The notes beneath the pieces are model-generated. The model was not told where the DNA came from and ran no database searches. It worked only from the letters and a program-made list of their open reading frames with translations. Position numbers and translations under genes: made by a program. Shown here in pieces: positions 40,579-49,277 of a DNA stretch of 64,000 bases (positions are counted from its first letter, which is position 1; every line of letters starts with the position of its first letter). The DNA comes from Pseudomonadota bacterium (GTDB lineage Bacteria; Pseudomonadota; Gammaproteobacteria; Steroidobacterales; Steroidobacteraceae), in NCBI GenBank assembly GCA_018241425.1, contig JAFEDU010000005.1:160464-224463 (forward strand), given 5' to 3'.

Positions 40579-41186
40579 AGCGGCTGGTGCTGGCGAGCAG
40601 CAACCCGGGCAAGCTGCGCGAGCTCGGCGCGCTGCTCGCACCGCTCCAGTTCGAGCTCGTGTCGCTGGCCGCGCTCGGCATTCCCTCGCCGCCGGAGACC
40701 GGCACCACCTTCCTCGCCAACGCGGTGCTCAAGGCGCGCCATGCGGCGGCACACGCACGCCTGCCCGCGCTCGCCGACGACTCGGGCCTGGAGGTCGACG
40801 CCCTGGGCGGGCGGCCGGGGGTGTGGTCGGCGCGCTTCGCCGGTGAGGGGGCGAGCGATGCCGACAACCTCAGGCGGCTGCTCAGCGAACTGGACGGCGT
40901 ACCTGAGGGCGAGCGCCAGGCCCGCTACCAGTGCGTGATCGCTTGCGTGCGTGCTGGCGATGACCCCGCACCGCTGATCGCCAGCGGCACCTGGGAAGGA
41001 CACATCGCCCACCTGCCCGCCGGCAGCGGGGGCTTCGGGTACGACCCGGTGTTCGTGCCGAGCGGGCAGGCCCTGACCGCGGCGCAGCTGCCGGCGGCGG
41101 ACAAGAACGCCGTCAGCCACCGCGCCCAGGCGCTGCGCGCGCTCGTCGCAGGACTCGCAAGCGAAGGCTATATTGCGGCCCCATGA
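40575..41186 (+). CDS. rdgB: XTP/dITP diphosphatase (Ham1/RdgB)
   Basis: Removes deaminated purine nucleotides (XTP, dITP) from the pool. The 203-residue protein has the N-terminal LVLASSNPGKLRELGALL, ADDSGLEVDALGGRPGVWSARFAGEGASDADN and SGGFGYDPVFVPSG motifs of the Ham1 family. The start is a GTG overlapping the rph stop (GTGA), and its own stop overlaps the gmk ATG, so rph-rdgB-gmk are translationally coupled. Confidence 0.96.
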   Translation: MKRLVLASSNPGKLRELGALLAPLQFELVSLAALGIPSPPETGTTFLANAVLKARHAAAHARLPALADDSGLEVDALGGRPGVWSARFAGEGASDADNLRRLLSELDGVPEGERQARYQCVIACVRAGDDPAPLIASGTWEGHIAHLPAGSGGFGYDPVFVPSGQALTAAQLPAADKNAVSHRAQALRALVAGLASEGYIAAP

Positions 41187-41797
41187 AGCGCGGCCGCCTG
41201 TTCGTCATCACGGCCCCGTCCGGGGCGGGCAAGACCTCGCTGGTCAACGCGCTCCTGAAGGGCGAGCCGAACCTGCGCCTGTCGGTGTCCCACACCACCC
41301 GCGCGCGGCGGCCGACGGAGCTGGACGGCCGCGAGTACCACTTCGTCAGTGTCGAACAGTTTCGCGCCCTGATCGCCCGGGGTGAGTTCCTCGAGCACGC
41401 GCAGGTGTTCGACAACTTCTACGGTACCTCCGGCGCCTTCGTGACACGCCAGCTCGAGGCCGGGCACGACGTGCTCCTGGAGATCGACTGGAACGGCGCG
41501 CGCCAGGTGCGCCGCGCCATGCCCGGCTGCCTCAGCATCTTCATCCTGCCGCCCTCGCGCGAGGCGCTGGCCGCGCGGCTCGCCGGCCGCGCCACCGATT
41601 CCCCGGAGGTCATCGCACGCCGGCTGCGCGATGCGGTCGCGGACATGTCGCACTACGACGAGTTCGACTACGTGGTCGTGAACGACGACTTTGCGCAGGC
41701 GGTCCTGGACCTGCGCGGCATCGTCGAGGGGCACGGGGAGGCGCTGCGCCGCGACCGGCCGCAGCTGCAGCCGCTGCTCGCCCAGCTGCTCGGCTAG
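41183..41797 (+). CDS. gmk: Guanylate kinase
   Basis: Phosphorylates GMP to GDP. The 204-residue enzyme has the P-loop APSGAGKTSL, the GMP-binding segment SHTTRARRPTELDGREYHFVS, EFLEHAQVFDNFYGT and VLLEIDWNGARQVR. A TATATT element just upstream (about 41168) inside rdgB may give an internal promoter. In many relatives gmk is followed directly by rpoZ; here two unrelated genes intervene. Confidence 0.97.
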   Translation: MKRGRLFVITAPSGAGKTSLVNALLKGEPNLRLSVSHTTRARRPTELDGREYHFVSVEQFRALIARGEFLEHAQVFDNFYGTSGAFVTRQLEAGHDVLLEIDWNGARQVRRAMPGCLSIFILPPSREALAARLAGRATDSPEVIARRLRDAVADMSHYDEFDYVVVNDDFAQAVLDLRGIVEGHGEALRRDRPQLQPLLAQLLG

Positions 41798-41803
41798 GCG
41801 CGC

Positions 41804-43030
41804 GTGCTGCACGAGGACACGCTGATCGCGACGCTCGCCGTGAGCCTCGCGTTCGCGTTCCTGTTCGGGCTCGCCGCGGTGCGCCTGCGCCTGCCGCCGC
41901 TGGTGGGTTACCTCGTGGCGGGGATCGCGCTCAGCCCCTACACCCCGGGCCTGGTGGCGGACACGCACCTCGCCCCGCAGCTGGCCGAGATCGGCGTCAT
42001 GCTGCTCATGTTCGGGGTCGGCACGCACTTCTCGCTGCGCGACCTGATGTCGGTCAAGGGCATTGCCATCCCCGGCGCGGTGGCGCAGATCGCGGTCGCC
42101 ACGCTCCTGGGCATGTGCGCGGCGCACTTCTGGGGCTGGCCGTTCGGCGCCGGGCTGATCTTCGGGCTCGCGCTCTCGGTGGCGAGCACGGTGGTCCTCT
42201 TGCGGGCGCTGGAGCAGCAGGGGACGCTCGCGACCGAGGACGGGCGCATCGCGGTCGGCTGGCTCGTGGTCGAGGACCTGGTGACGGTGCTCGCCCTGGT
42301 GCTGCTGCCGGCGCTGGCGGGCGTCCTCGGCGGACAGCCGCCCCCGGGCCTTGCCACCGGTGGGAGCCTCTGGCAGACGCTCGCCATCACCCTCGGCAAG
42401 GTCGCGCTGTTCGTGGCCCTGATGCTGGTGATCGGGGCGCGGGTCTTCCCCTGGATCCTCAAGCGAGTGGTGCGGACCAAGTCGCGCGAGCTGTTCACGC
42501 TGGCCGCGGTCGCGCTCGCCCTGGGCGTCGCCTTCGGTTCCGCGAAGCTGTTCGACGTCTCGGTGGCGCTCGGCGCGTTCTTTGCCGGCATGGTGATCAG
42601 CGGCTCGGACCACGGGCACGCGACCGAGACCTACCTGCAGCCGCTGCAGGACACCTTCGCGGCCCTGTTCTTCGTCTCCGTCGGCATGCTGTTCGAGCCG
42701 ACGGTGCTGGTGCGCCATCCGCTGGAGGTGCTGGAGGTGGTGGCGATCATCCTCGTCGGCAAGTCCCTCGCGGCGCTCGCCATCGTGCGCCTGCTGGGGC
42801 GCCCGCTCGGCACGGCCCTGACCGTCGCGGCAGCCCTGGCACAGATCGGGGAGTTCTCCTTCATCCTCGCCGTCATGGGCATCAGCATGGGCCTCATGCC
42901 GAGCGAGGGACAGAACTACATCGTCGCCGGGGCGCTGCTGTCGATCGTCCTGAACCCGCTGCTGTTCGCGATCGCGAACCGCTGGCGCGGCGTGCCGGTG
43001 GCGCCGCCCGCGGACACGCCTGGACATTAA
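41804..43030 (+). CDS. CPA2-type cation:proton antiporter (KefB/YbaL-like)
   Basis: A polytopic membrane protein of 408 residues with about twelve spans and the CPA2 landmarks LRLPPLVGYLVAGIALSPYTPG, EIGVMLLMFGVGTHFSLRDL, LALSVASTVVLLRALEQQG and VALGAFFAGMVISGSDHGHATETYLQPLQDTFAALFFVSVGMLFEP. It lacks the C-terminal TrkA-N nucleotide-binding domain of full KefB/YbaL, so ligand gating by that route is absent. The start is GTG 41804, 6 bp after gmk. The ion (K+ or Na+) cannot be deduced. Confidence 0.88.
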   Translation: MLHEDTLIATLAVSLAFAFLFGLAAVRLRLPPLVGYLVAGIALSPYTPGLVADTHLAPQLAEIGVMLLMFGVGTHFSLRDLMSVKGIAIPGAVAQIAVATLLGMCAAHFWGWPFGAGLIFGLALSVASTVVLLRALEQQGTLATEDGRIAVGWLVVEDLVTVLALVLLPALAGVLGGQPPPGLATGGSLWQTLAITLGKVALFVALMLVIGARVFPWILKRVVRTKSRELFTLAAVALALGVAFGSAKLFDVSVALGAFFAGMVISGSDHGHATETYLQPLQDTFAALFFVSVGMLFEPTVLVRHPLEVLEVVAIILVGKSLAALAIVRLLGRPLGTALTVAAALAQIGEFSFILAVMGISMGLMPSEGQNYIVAGALLSIVLNPLLFAIANRWRGVPVAPPADTPGH

Positions 43031-43150
43031 GTCGCAATGGACCTGCGTCCTTGTTGCGGGCGGCGCCCGCAGGCACAGTGCGCGCGGGGGTGCCGGCCCG
43101 TCGGGGCGGCGCGGCCCTGAGAACGAACGGCCAGGGACCTCACCATCATC

Positions 43151-46100
43151 GTGAAGCGGCTGCAAACTCCCCGCGCGGCGGGACTGCTGAGCCTGTTGGC
43201 GGCACTGGGCACCGCGCACGCGGCCGTGCCGGTCGAGCGCCTGCACGTCGACCTCCGGCCCCTCATCCGCCGCGCGAGCGCAGCGCCGGCGCAGTTCGCC
43301 GTGTCCGTGCCGCACACCGTCTCCACCACGGGCGGCGGCCGCTGGACCCAGGCCAACGGCGAGTGGGTATGGCGCTATGCGGTCGAGGTGCCGACCGCGG
43401 TGTCCCTGTCCTTCCATGCCGCCCCGGTGGCACTGCCGGCGCATGCGCACCTGGTGGTGCGCGGGGAGCGCACCACCACAAGCTACGGTCCGCAGTCGCT
43501 GCATCGCGGCGAGCTGTGGAGCCGGGTACAGCCCGGCGCCGCGCTCGAGTTCACCCTCACCGTGCCCGCCGCGGAGCGCGCCCAGGTGCACTTCAGCCTG
43601 GTCAGCCTGCAGGCGGGGTACCGATCCCTGGGGGCCGGCGTCGCCGACCACCCCTACTACCGGCAGCTCAAGGCGACCACGGCGGCTTCCGGCAACGGCG
43701 CCTGCATCACCAACTACGAGTGCAAGGCCACCGCCGCCAACGCACCGCCCGCGGCCGCCACCGTCGCGCTCCTGGTGCAGAACCAGTTCGAGTGCACCGG
43801 CACGCTGCTCAACGACGTGCCCGGGGACAACACGCCCTACGTGCTCACCGCGCGCCACTGCATCAGCGGCAAGGTGGGGCCCGATGTCGATGACCCGGTG
43901 ACCGCGGCGCAGCAGACGAGCGTCTACTGGGACGCGGTCACGCCCTGCGGGCAGGCGTTGGGCTCGATCTACGACCCGAACATCCCCATCCAGACCGGGG
44001 CCACGTCGCTGGTCGAGCAGCAGGACGCCTGGCTCATCCGCCTGGACGTGAACCCCGTGGTCGCCGATGCCCAGTTCGCGGGCTTCGACGCGAGCGGCGC
44101 CAGCTTCTCCGGCGGTTATACGGTCCACCACGCCCAGGGCAACGACAAGCAGTTCACCGGCTGGTTCGGCACGCCGGCCAAGGTCTCCGTCGCCGGGATC
44201 CTCTCGCCCTTCCTGGAGACGGTGAACCAGGTGGGCAACATCGCGCCGGGGGCCTCCGGCAGCGCCCTGTTCGATCCGAGCAACCGCCTGGTCGGCTCGC
44301 TCACGTACGGCCGCAACGATGCGGACGCCTCCGGTTACCAGTCCTGTCCCGCGGCTACGCCGCCGGCCCCGGACGGCAGCAACGGGGTCGCCGACTTCAC
44401 GGCGCTGGCCGCCGTTTGGAACTCCACCGCCGACACCTCCAGCAGCACCGGCTCGGTGACCCTGAAGTCGGTGCTCGACCCGCACAACACCGGCACGCTC
44501 GTCACCGCGAGCGCGCCGGTGGCCTCGGTATCGTTCAGCGCCTCGAACACGGTGCTGGTGTACGGGACCCCGCTCGAGCTCACCTGGGCCGCCTCGGGCG
44601 CCACTGGCTGCACCGCCGGCGGCGGCCAGGCCGGCGACACCTGGGGTGGCGCGCTCGCCAGCAGCGGCAGCCAGTCGCTGACCGAGAGTACCGCCAGCGC
44701 CCCGGTGAACTACACGCTCGCGTGCAGCTACGCCGGCGGCCGCACCGCCAATGCATCGGTCACCGTGACGTGGGTGGGGCCGACGCCGCAGCTGTCCCTG
44801 ACCGCGACCCCGGATGCGGCCTGGACCACGCGGCCGGTGACCCTCAGCTGGACCTCCAACGTCACGCCCTGCGCCCTGAGCGGGGGCGGCCTCGCACTGA
44901 CGGACCTCCCGGCCACCGGGACCACCACCGCGACCTCCGCGGCCGTGGCCGACGTCATCTATACCCTGAGCTGCGGCCCGGCCGGCGACAGCGGCGCAAG
45001 CGCCGTGCTGGTGCAGTACGCGACACCGGGCGTCACGCTGGAGGCCAACGGCACCGACCGGCGGATCGGCGAGCAGTTCCTGCTCTACTGGCAGAGCTTC
45101 GCCGACACCTGCACGACCCAGGGCGGGGCGAGCGGTGATGGCTGGGCGGGCAACAGCTTCGCAAGCGGCAGCGCGGTGGCGCAGTTCGCGCCGCAGGTGA
45201 GCACGGCCGGCACGTACAGCTACACGGTGAGCTGCAGTTCCGGGGCGCTCACGGCGCAGCAGAGTGTCAGCGTCACGTTCGAGAACAGCGCGCCGTACGT
45301 GACCGCGGCGCTGGATCATTCCACGGTGGCCTTCACCGACTCCCCGGCCGACTACGCAACCCTCAGCTGGAACTCCAACCTGTCCAGCTGCTCGAGCCTC
45401 GCCACACCCAACACCCTCTCCTCGAGCACCGGTGACCCGCTCGGCCTCAACTCGCTCCCGCAGAGCAGCCAGACCCTGAGTCCGCAGCGCTCGGGGGTCT
45501 ACACGGTCACCGTGACCTGCACGGCGTTCGACCTGTCCTCCTCCGCCAGCAGCACGCCGCTGACGCTGACCGTGACGCCGGCGCCCGCGCCGACCGCCAC
45601 GATCACCCTCACGCCCGCCGCAGTGGTGAGCGGGGAAACCTTCACGGTGGCCTGGACCGCGGTCAACGCCGGCTACTGCGCGCGCACCGGCGGCCTGCCG
45701 GGTGACGCCTGGATCGACCCGACCGGGCCGCCCGCGGGGTACGTCACCGACACCGGCGCCCCCGGCACCTTCGAGTTCACCCTGAGCTGCTACAGCATCG
45801 ATGCGGCGGACGCGCAGCCGGTGACGGTGAGGCAGTCGGTCACCATCGGGACCCTCGCGGCGAACGTGTCGGTGAGCCCGGCCTCGGTGCACGTCGGTGA
45901 CAGCTTCACGCTCACCTGGAGTGCCACGGGATCCGGCAGCTGCACGGCCAGCGGCGGCGGGGCCGACGGCAGCCCGTGGAGCGGGACCGTGGACGCCTCG
46001 GGCTCACTCAGCCAGAAGGCGACCACCGCGGGCACCTTCACCTACGCACTCCAGTGCAGCGCCGGGGGACAGGTCGCGAACGGCCAGGCGGTCCTTACCG

Positions 46101-46225
46101 TCGCCGCCGCGACTGGCGGGGGCGGCGGCGCGGGTGGGGGCGCGCTCGGGTTCGCGGAAATCTCAGGCCTCGCCCTGTGGGCGCTCGTGCGGCGCCGCAG
46201 GGCCTTCACGGCTGCCGCACGCTGA
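43151..46225 (+). CDS. Secreted trypsin-like serine protease with Ig-like repeats and C-terminal sorting tail
   Basis: A 1024-residue exported protein: signal peptide (LLSLLAALGTAHA), an N-terminal pro-region, then a chymotrypsin-fold domain with catalytic His in VLTARHC (about 237), an Asp in DAWLIRLD and Ser in GASGSALFD (about 369). Five or so Ig-like modules of about 95 residues follow, each with a TLSW/TWSA strand and a C...C pair (for example VSFSASNTVLVYGTPLELTW). The end is Gly-rich, then ISGLALWALVRRRRAF: a GlyGly-CTERM-like tripartite tail (Gly run, hydrophobic helix, Arg cluster). Start GTG 43151. The 120-bp gap upstream shows no clear promoter. Confidence 0.85.
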   Translation: MKRLQTPRAAGLLSLLAALGTAHAAVPVERLHVDLRPLIRRASAAPAQFAVSVPHTVSTTGGGRWTQANGEWVWRYAVEVPTAVSLSFHAAPVALPAHAHLVVRGERTTTSYGPQSLHRGELWSRVQPGAALEFTLTVPAAERAQVHFSLVSLQAGYRSLGAGVADHPYYRQLKATTAASGNGACITNYECKATAANAPPAAATVALLVQNQFECTGTLLNDVPGDNTPYVLTARHCISGKVGPDVDDPVTAAQQTSVYWDAVTPCGQALGSIYDPNIPIQTGATSLVEQQDAWLIRLDVNPVVADAQFAGFDASGASFSGGYTVHHAQGNDKQFTGWFGTPAKVSVAGILSPFLETVNQVGNIAPGASGSALFDPSNRLVGSLTYGRNDADASGYQSCPAATPPAPDGSNGVADFTALAAVWNSTADTSSSTGSVTLKSVLDPHNTGTLVTASAPVASVSFSASNTVLVYGTPLELTWAASGATGCTAGGGQAGDTWGGALASSGSQSLTESTASAPVNYTLACSYAGGRTANASVTVTWVGPTPQLSLTATPDAAWTTRPVTLSWTSNVTPCALSGGGLALTDLPATGTTTATSAAVADVIYTLSCGPAGDSGASAVLVQYATPGVTLEANGTDRRIGEQFLLYWQSFADTCTTQGGASGDGWAGNSFASGSAVAQFAPQVSTAGTYSYTVSCSSGALTAQQSVSVTFENSAPYVTAALDHSTVAFTDSPADYATLSWNSNLSSCSSLATPNTLSSSTGDPLGLNSLPQSSQTLSPQRSGVYTVTVTCTAFDLSSSASSTPLTLTVTPAPAPTATITLTPAAVVSGETFTVAWTAVNAGYCARTGGLPGDAWIDPTGPPAGYVTDTGAPGTFEFTLSCYSIDAADAQPVTVRQSVTIGTLAANVSVSPASVHVGDSFTLTWSATGSGSCTASGGGADGSPWSGTVDASGSLSQKATTAGTFTYALQCSAGGQVANGQAVLTVAAATGGGGGAGGGALGFAEISGLALWALVRRRRAFTAAAR

Positions 46226-46335
46226 TCCGGCCGGCCGGCGGTCGACCTCGCGGGGTGGCCTCGGGGGGCGCTTTTCGCCTATAGTGGTCAACCCGGCGCG
46301 TCCGTATCCGGACCGCCCTCAATTACCGAAGACCC

Positions 46336-46614
46336 ATGGCCCGAATCACCGTAGAAGACTGCCTGCACAACGTCGAGAACCTGTTCCAGCTCGTGCTGCT
46401 CGCGGCACAGCGTGCCCGGCGGCTCGCCAATGGCGCGGAGGCGACGCTGCCCCTGGAGAACGACAAGCCCACGGTGCTCGCGCTGCGCGAGATCGCCGCC
46501 GGCAACATCACCGCTGAGATGCTGCGCGAGCCCGAGCCGGTGCCGGAGCCGGTGGTGCCCGAGGCCGACAACCAGTCGAGCTTCCGCGCGCCGCAGTTCG
46601 GCCTCGGAGACTGA
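46336..46614 (+). CDS. rpoZ: RNA polymerase omega subunit
   Basis: The small subunit that helps assemble RNA polymerase and forms one ppGpp site. The 92-residue product starts MARITVEDCL and holds FQLVLLAAQRARRLANG and NDKPTVLALREIAAGNIT, the conserved omega core; the Pro/Glu-rich tail is variable in the family. A TATAGT -10-like element at 46280-46285 suggests a promoter, with a weak -35. spoT follows after 21 bp, as in E. coli. Confidence 0.96.
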   Translation: MARITVEDCLHNVENLFQLVLLAAQRARRLANGAEATLPLENDKPTVLALREIAAGNITAEMLREPEPVPEPVVPEADNQSSFRAPQFGLGD

Positions 46615-46635
46615 CGGGGACGTAAAAGTTCCGCC

Positions 46636-48855
46636 ATGGACTACGCGTCTTCGCTCAGGGGACTGCTGCCGGGCGGAAGACGCACACCGGGACTGAAGGA
46701 GCTCTTGGCTGCCGTCGGCAGCTACCTCTCCCCCGACCAGGTGAGCCGCGTACGCGCGGCGGCCGAGTTCGGCACCACCGCCCACCACGGCCAGAAGCGC
46801 CTCTCCGGTGAGCCCTACATCGCGCACCCGGTAGCCACCGCGGCGATCCTCGCCGACCTGCACCTGGACGCCGACACCATCGTCGCCGCGATCCTGCACG
46901 ACGTCATCGAGGACACCCCCACCCCCAAGGAGCAGCTGGCGGCGCGCTTCGGCGCCGAGGTCGCGGAGCTCGTCGACGGGGTGACCAAGCTCGACCAGAT
47001 CAAGTTCAAGAGCCGCGAGGAGGCGCAGGCGGAGTCCTTCCGCAAGATGCTGCTCGCCATGGTGCGCGACCTGCGCGTCATCCTGGTGAAGCTCGCCGAC
47101 CGCACCCACAACATGCGCACCATCGAGGCGATGTCGCCGGCGCGGCGGCGCGCGATCGCGCGCGAGACCCTCGAGATCTACGCACCGATCGCCGAGCGCC
47201 TCGGCCTCTACAACATGAAGCTCGAGCTCGAGGACCTCGGGTTCAAGGCGCTCTACCCGCGCCGCTACCAGGTGCTCGAGCGCGCCGTGAAGCGCGCCCG
47301 CGGCAACCAGAAGGAGTTCCTGCAGAAGATCGAGCAGCAGCTGAACGCGCAGCTCATGAAGAGCCAGATCGAGGCGCGGGTGCTGACGCGCGAGAAGCAC
47401 CTCTACAGCATCTACCAGAAGATGCGCCGCAAGCGCGCGCCGCTCAACGAGATCGTCGACGTGTACGGCATCCGCATCGTCGTGGACTCGCCCGACACCT
47501 GCTACCGGGCCCTGGGCGCGGTGCACGCGGTGTTCAAGCCGATGCCGGGGCGCTTCAAGGACTACATCGCCATCCCGCGCGTCAACGGCTACCAGTCGCT
47601 GCACACGACGCTGTTCGGCCCCAACGGCGTGCCGATCGAGGCGCAGATCCGCACCTTCGACATGCACCGCGTCGCGGAGGCCGGCATCGCCGCCCACTGG
47701 AAGTACAAGACCGGCAACGACGCCGGCTCGATGCAGCAGGAACGCACCCGCGAGTGGCTCTCGAACCTCGTCTCGCTCCAGGAGGCCGGCTCCTCGGAGG
47801 AGTTCCTCGAGAGCGTCAAGGTCGACCTGTTCCCGGACAAGGTCTACGTCTTCACGCCCAAGGGCCAGATCCTGCGCCTGCCCTCGGGTGCCACGGTGGT
47901 GGACTTCGCCTACGCGGTGCACACCGACATCGGCAACCGCTGCGTGGCCGCCAAGGTGGACCGGCGCCTCACCCCGCTGCGCACCGTGCTGCGCAACGGG
48001 CAGACGGTCGAGATCATTTCCGCCAAGGGCGCGACCCCCAATCCCTCCTGGGTGAACTTCGTGGTCACCGCCAAGGCGCGCACCGCGATCCGCCACTACC
48101 TGAAGGGCCTGCGGCGCACCGAGGCGATCGCGCTCGGCGCGAAGCTCCTGTCGCAGGCGCTCGGGGAGTTCAGCTTCGCACTCGAGGACGTGAACCCGGA
48201 GATCCAGCGCGCCGCCCTGGGCGAGCTCGGCATGAAGGACCTGGACGAGCTCTACGAGAAGATCGGCCTGGGCGAGCGCCTGGCGCCGCTGGTGGCGCGG
48301 CGCCTGCTGCCCTCCCCGGTGCAGCCGGGCGGTGGCGCACAGCTGGCGCCGCTCGCGATCGCCGGCACCGAGGGGCTGCTCGTGACCTACGCGCGCTGCT
48401 GCTTCCCGATCCCGCACGATCCGATCTTCGCCTTCCTGTCCTCCGGCCGCGGCGTCGTCATCCATCGCGAGAACTGCGTCAATGTCGAGGACTACCGCAA
48501 GCACCCGGAGAACTGGCTGCCGGTCAGCTGGCAGGCCGCGCCGGACCGCCTGTTCTCCTCCGAGCTGCGGGTGTACGTCGTGAACCGCACCGGAGTGCTC
48601 GCCAAGGTGGCCGCCGCAATCTCCAGCACGGAGACCAACATCGACCACGTCTCCATCGACGAGCAGGATGCCGACACCGCCGAGCTCACCTTCGAGCTGC
48701 GGGTACGCGACCGGCGCCACCTCGCGCGCCTGGTGCGCGTGATCCGCCGCATGCCGGACGTCACCCGCATCGAGCGCACCATCGCCGCCCACTCGCGCGG
48801 CGGCCGGATCGGCGACAATGTGGAGGACGGCCCCGAGTCCGAGCCCGGCAACTAG
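46636..48855 (+). CDS. spoT: Bifunctional (p)ppGpp synthetase/hydrolase SpoT
   Basis: Controls the stringent response. The 739-residue protein has an HD hydrolase domain (HPVATAAILADLHLDADTIVAAILHDVIEDT and LADRTHNMRT), a synthetase domain (YGIRIVVDSPDTCYRALG, YIAIPRVNGYQSLHTTLFG), a TGS domain (VYVFTPKGQILRLPSGATVVDFAYAVHT), a helical/zinc-finger-like segment with YARCCFPIPHDP, and a C-terminal ACT domain (LRVYVVNRTGVLAKVAAAIS). Both catalytic sites look intact, which fits SpoT rather than RelA. rpoZ-spoT co-occurrence supports the call. Confidence 0.97.
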   Translation: MDYASSLRGLLPGGRRTPGLKELLAAVGSYLSPDQVSRVRAAAEFGTTAHHGQKRLSGEPYIAHPVATAAILADLHLDADTIVAAILHDVIEDTPTPKEQLAARFGAEVAELVDGVTKLDQIKFKSREEAQAESFRKMLLAMVRDLRVILVKLADRTHNMRTIEAMSPARRRAIARETLEIYAPIAERLGLYNMKLELEDLGFKALYPRRYQVLERAVKRARGNQKEFLQKIEQQLNAQLMKSQIEARVLTREKHLYSIYQKMRRKRAPLNEIVDVYGIRIVVDSPDTCYRALGAVHAVFKPMPGRFKDYIAIPRVNGYQSLHTTLFGPNGVPIEAQIRTFDMHRVAEAGIAAHWKYKTGNDAGSMQQERTREWLSNLVSLQEAGSSEEFLESVKVDLFPDKVYVFTPKGQILRLPSGATVVDFAYAVHTDIGNRCVAAKVDRRLTPLRTVLRNGQTVEIISAKGATPNPSWVNFVVTAKARTAIRHYLKGLRRTEAIALGAKLLSQALGEFSFALEDVNPEIQRAALGELGMKDLDELYEKIGLGERLAPLVARRLLPSPVQPGGGAQLAPLAIAGTEGLLVTYARCCFPIPHDPIFAFLSSGRGVVIHRENCVNVEDYRKHPENWLPVSWQAAPDRLFSSELRVYVVNRTGVLAKVAAAISSTETNIDHVSIDEQDADTAELTFELRVRDRRHLARLVRVIRRMPDVTRIERTIAAHSRGGRIGDNVEDGPESEPGN

Positions 48856-48893
48856 GGGCTCACCGATCCCACTTCGAGTCCAAGGAGTTCCTC

Positions 48894-49277
48894 GTGACCC
48901 GCCAGATCATCCATACCGACGCGGCACCCCAGGCCATCGGCACCTATTCCCAGGCCGTGCGCGCCGGCGACACCGTATACCTCTCCGGCCAGGTGCCGCT
49001 CGACCCGAAGACCATGCAGCTGGTGGAGGGTGACATCGAGGTGCAGATCCAGCGCGTATTCGAGAACCTCAAGGCCGTGGCCGAGGCCGCCGGCGGCTCG
49101 CTGGCGCAGGCGGTGAAGATGAACGTCTACCTCACCGACCTCGCGCACTTCGCCAAGGTGAACGAGATCATGGCGCTCTACTGCGCCAAGCCCTACCCGG
49201 CACGCGCCGCCGTCGGCGTCGCCCAGCTGCCGCGCGGTGCGCTGGTCGAGATCGAGTGCATCCTGCACCTCGGCTGA
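48894..49277 (+). CDS. ridA: RidA-family enamine/imine deaminase
   Basis: Hydrolyses reactive enamine/imine intermediates released by PLP enzymes. From GTG 48894 the 127-residue product shows AAPQAIGTYSQAVRAGDTVYLSGQVPLDP, NLKAVAEAAGGSL, VKMNVYLTDL and ARAAVGVAQLPRGALVEIECI, which includes the substrate-binding arginine and glutamate of active RidA. AAGGAG at 48882-48887 is a strong ribosome site that fixes the start. It sits between spoT and recG, as in many gammaproteobacteria. Confidence 0.95.
   Translation: MTRQIIHTDAAPQAIGTYSQAVRAGDTVYLSGQVPLDPKTMQLVEGDIEVQIQRVFENLKAVAEAAGGSLAQAVKMNVYLTDLAHFAKVNEIMALYCAKPYPARAAVGVAQLPRGALVEIECILHLG

Noticed and set aside
41168..45892. Minus-strand open frame of 1574 codons
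   Set aside because: It lies antisense to gmk, the antiporter and the protease. It is rich in Arg/His/Gly/Ala as expected from a GC-rich shadow frame, and has no motif or start site.
46288..48792. Minus-strand open frame of 834 codons
   Set aside because: Antisense to rpoZ and spoT, both fully supported; composition is that of a shadow frame.
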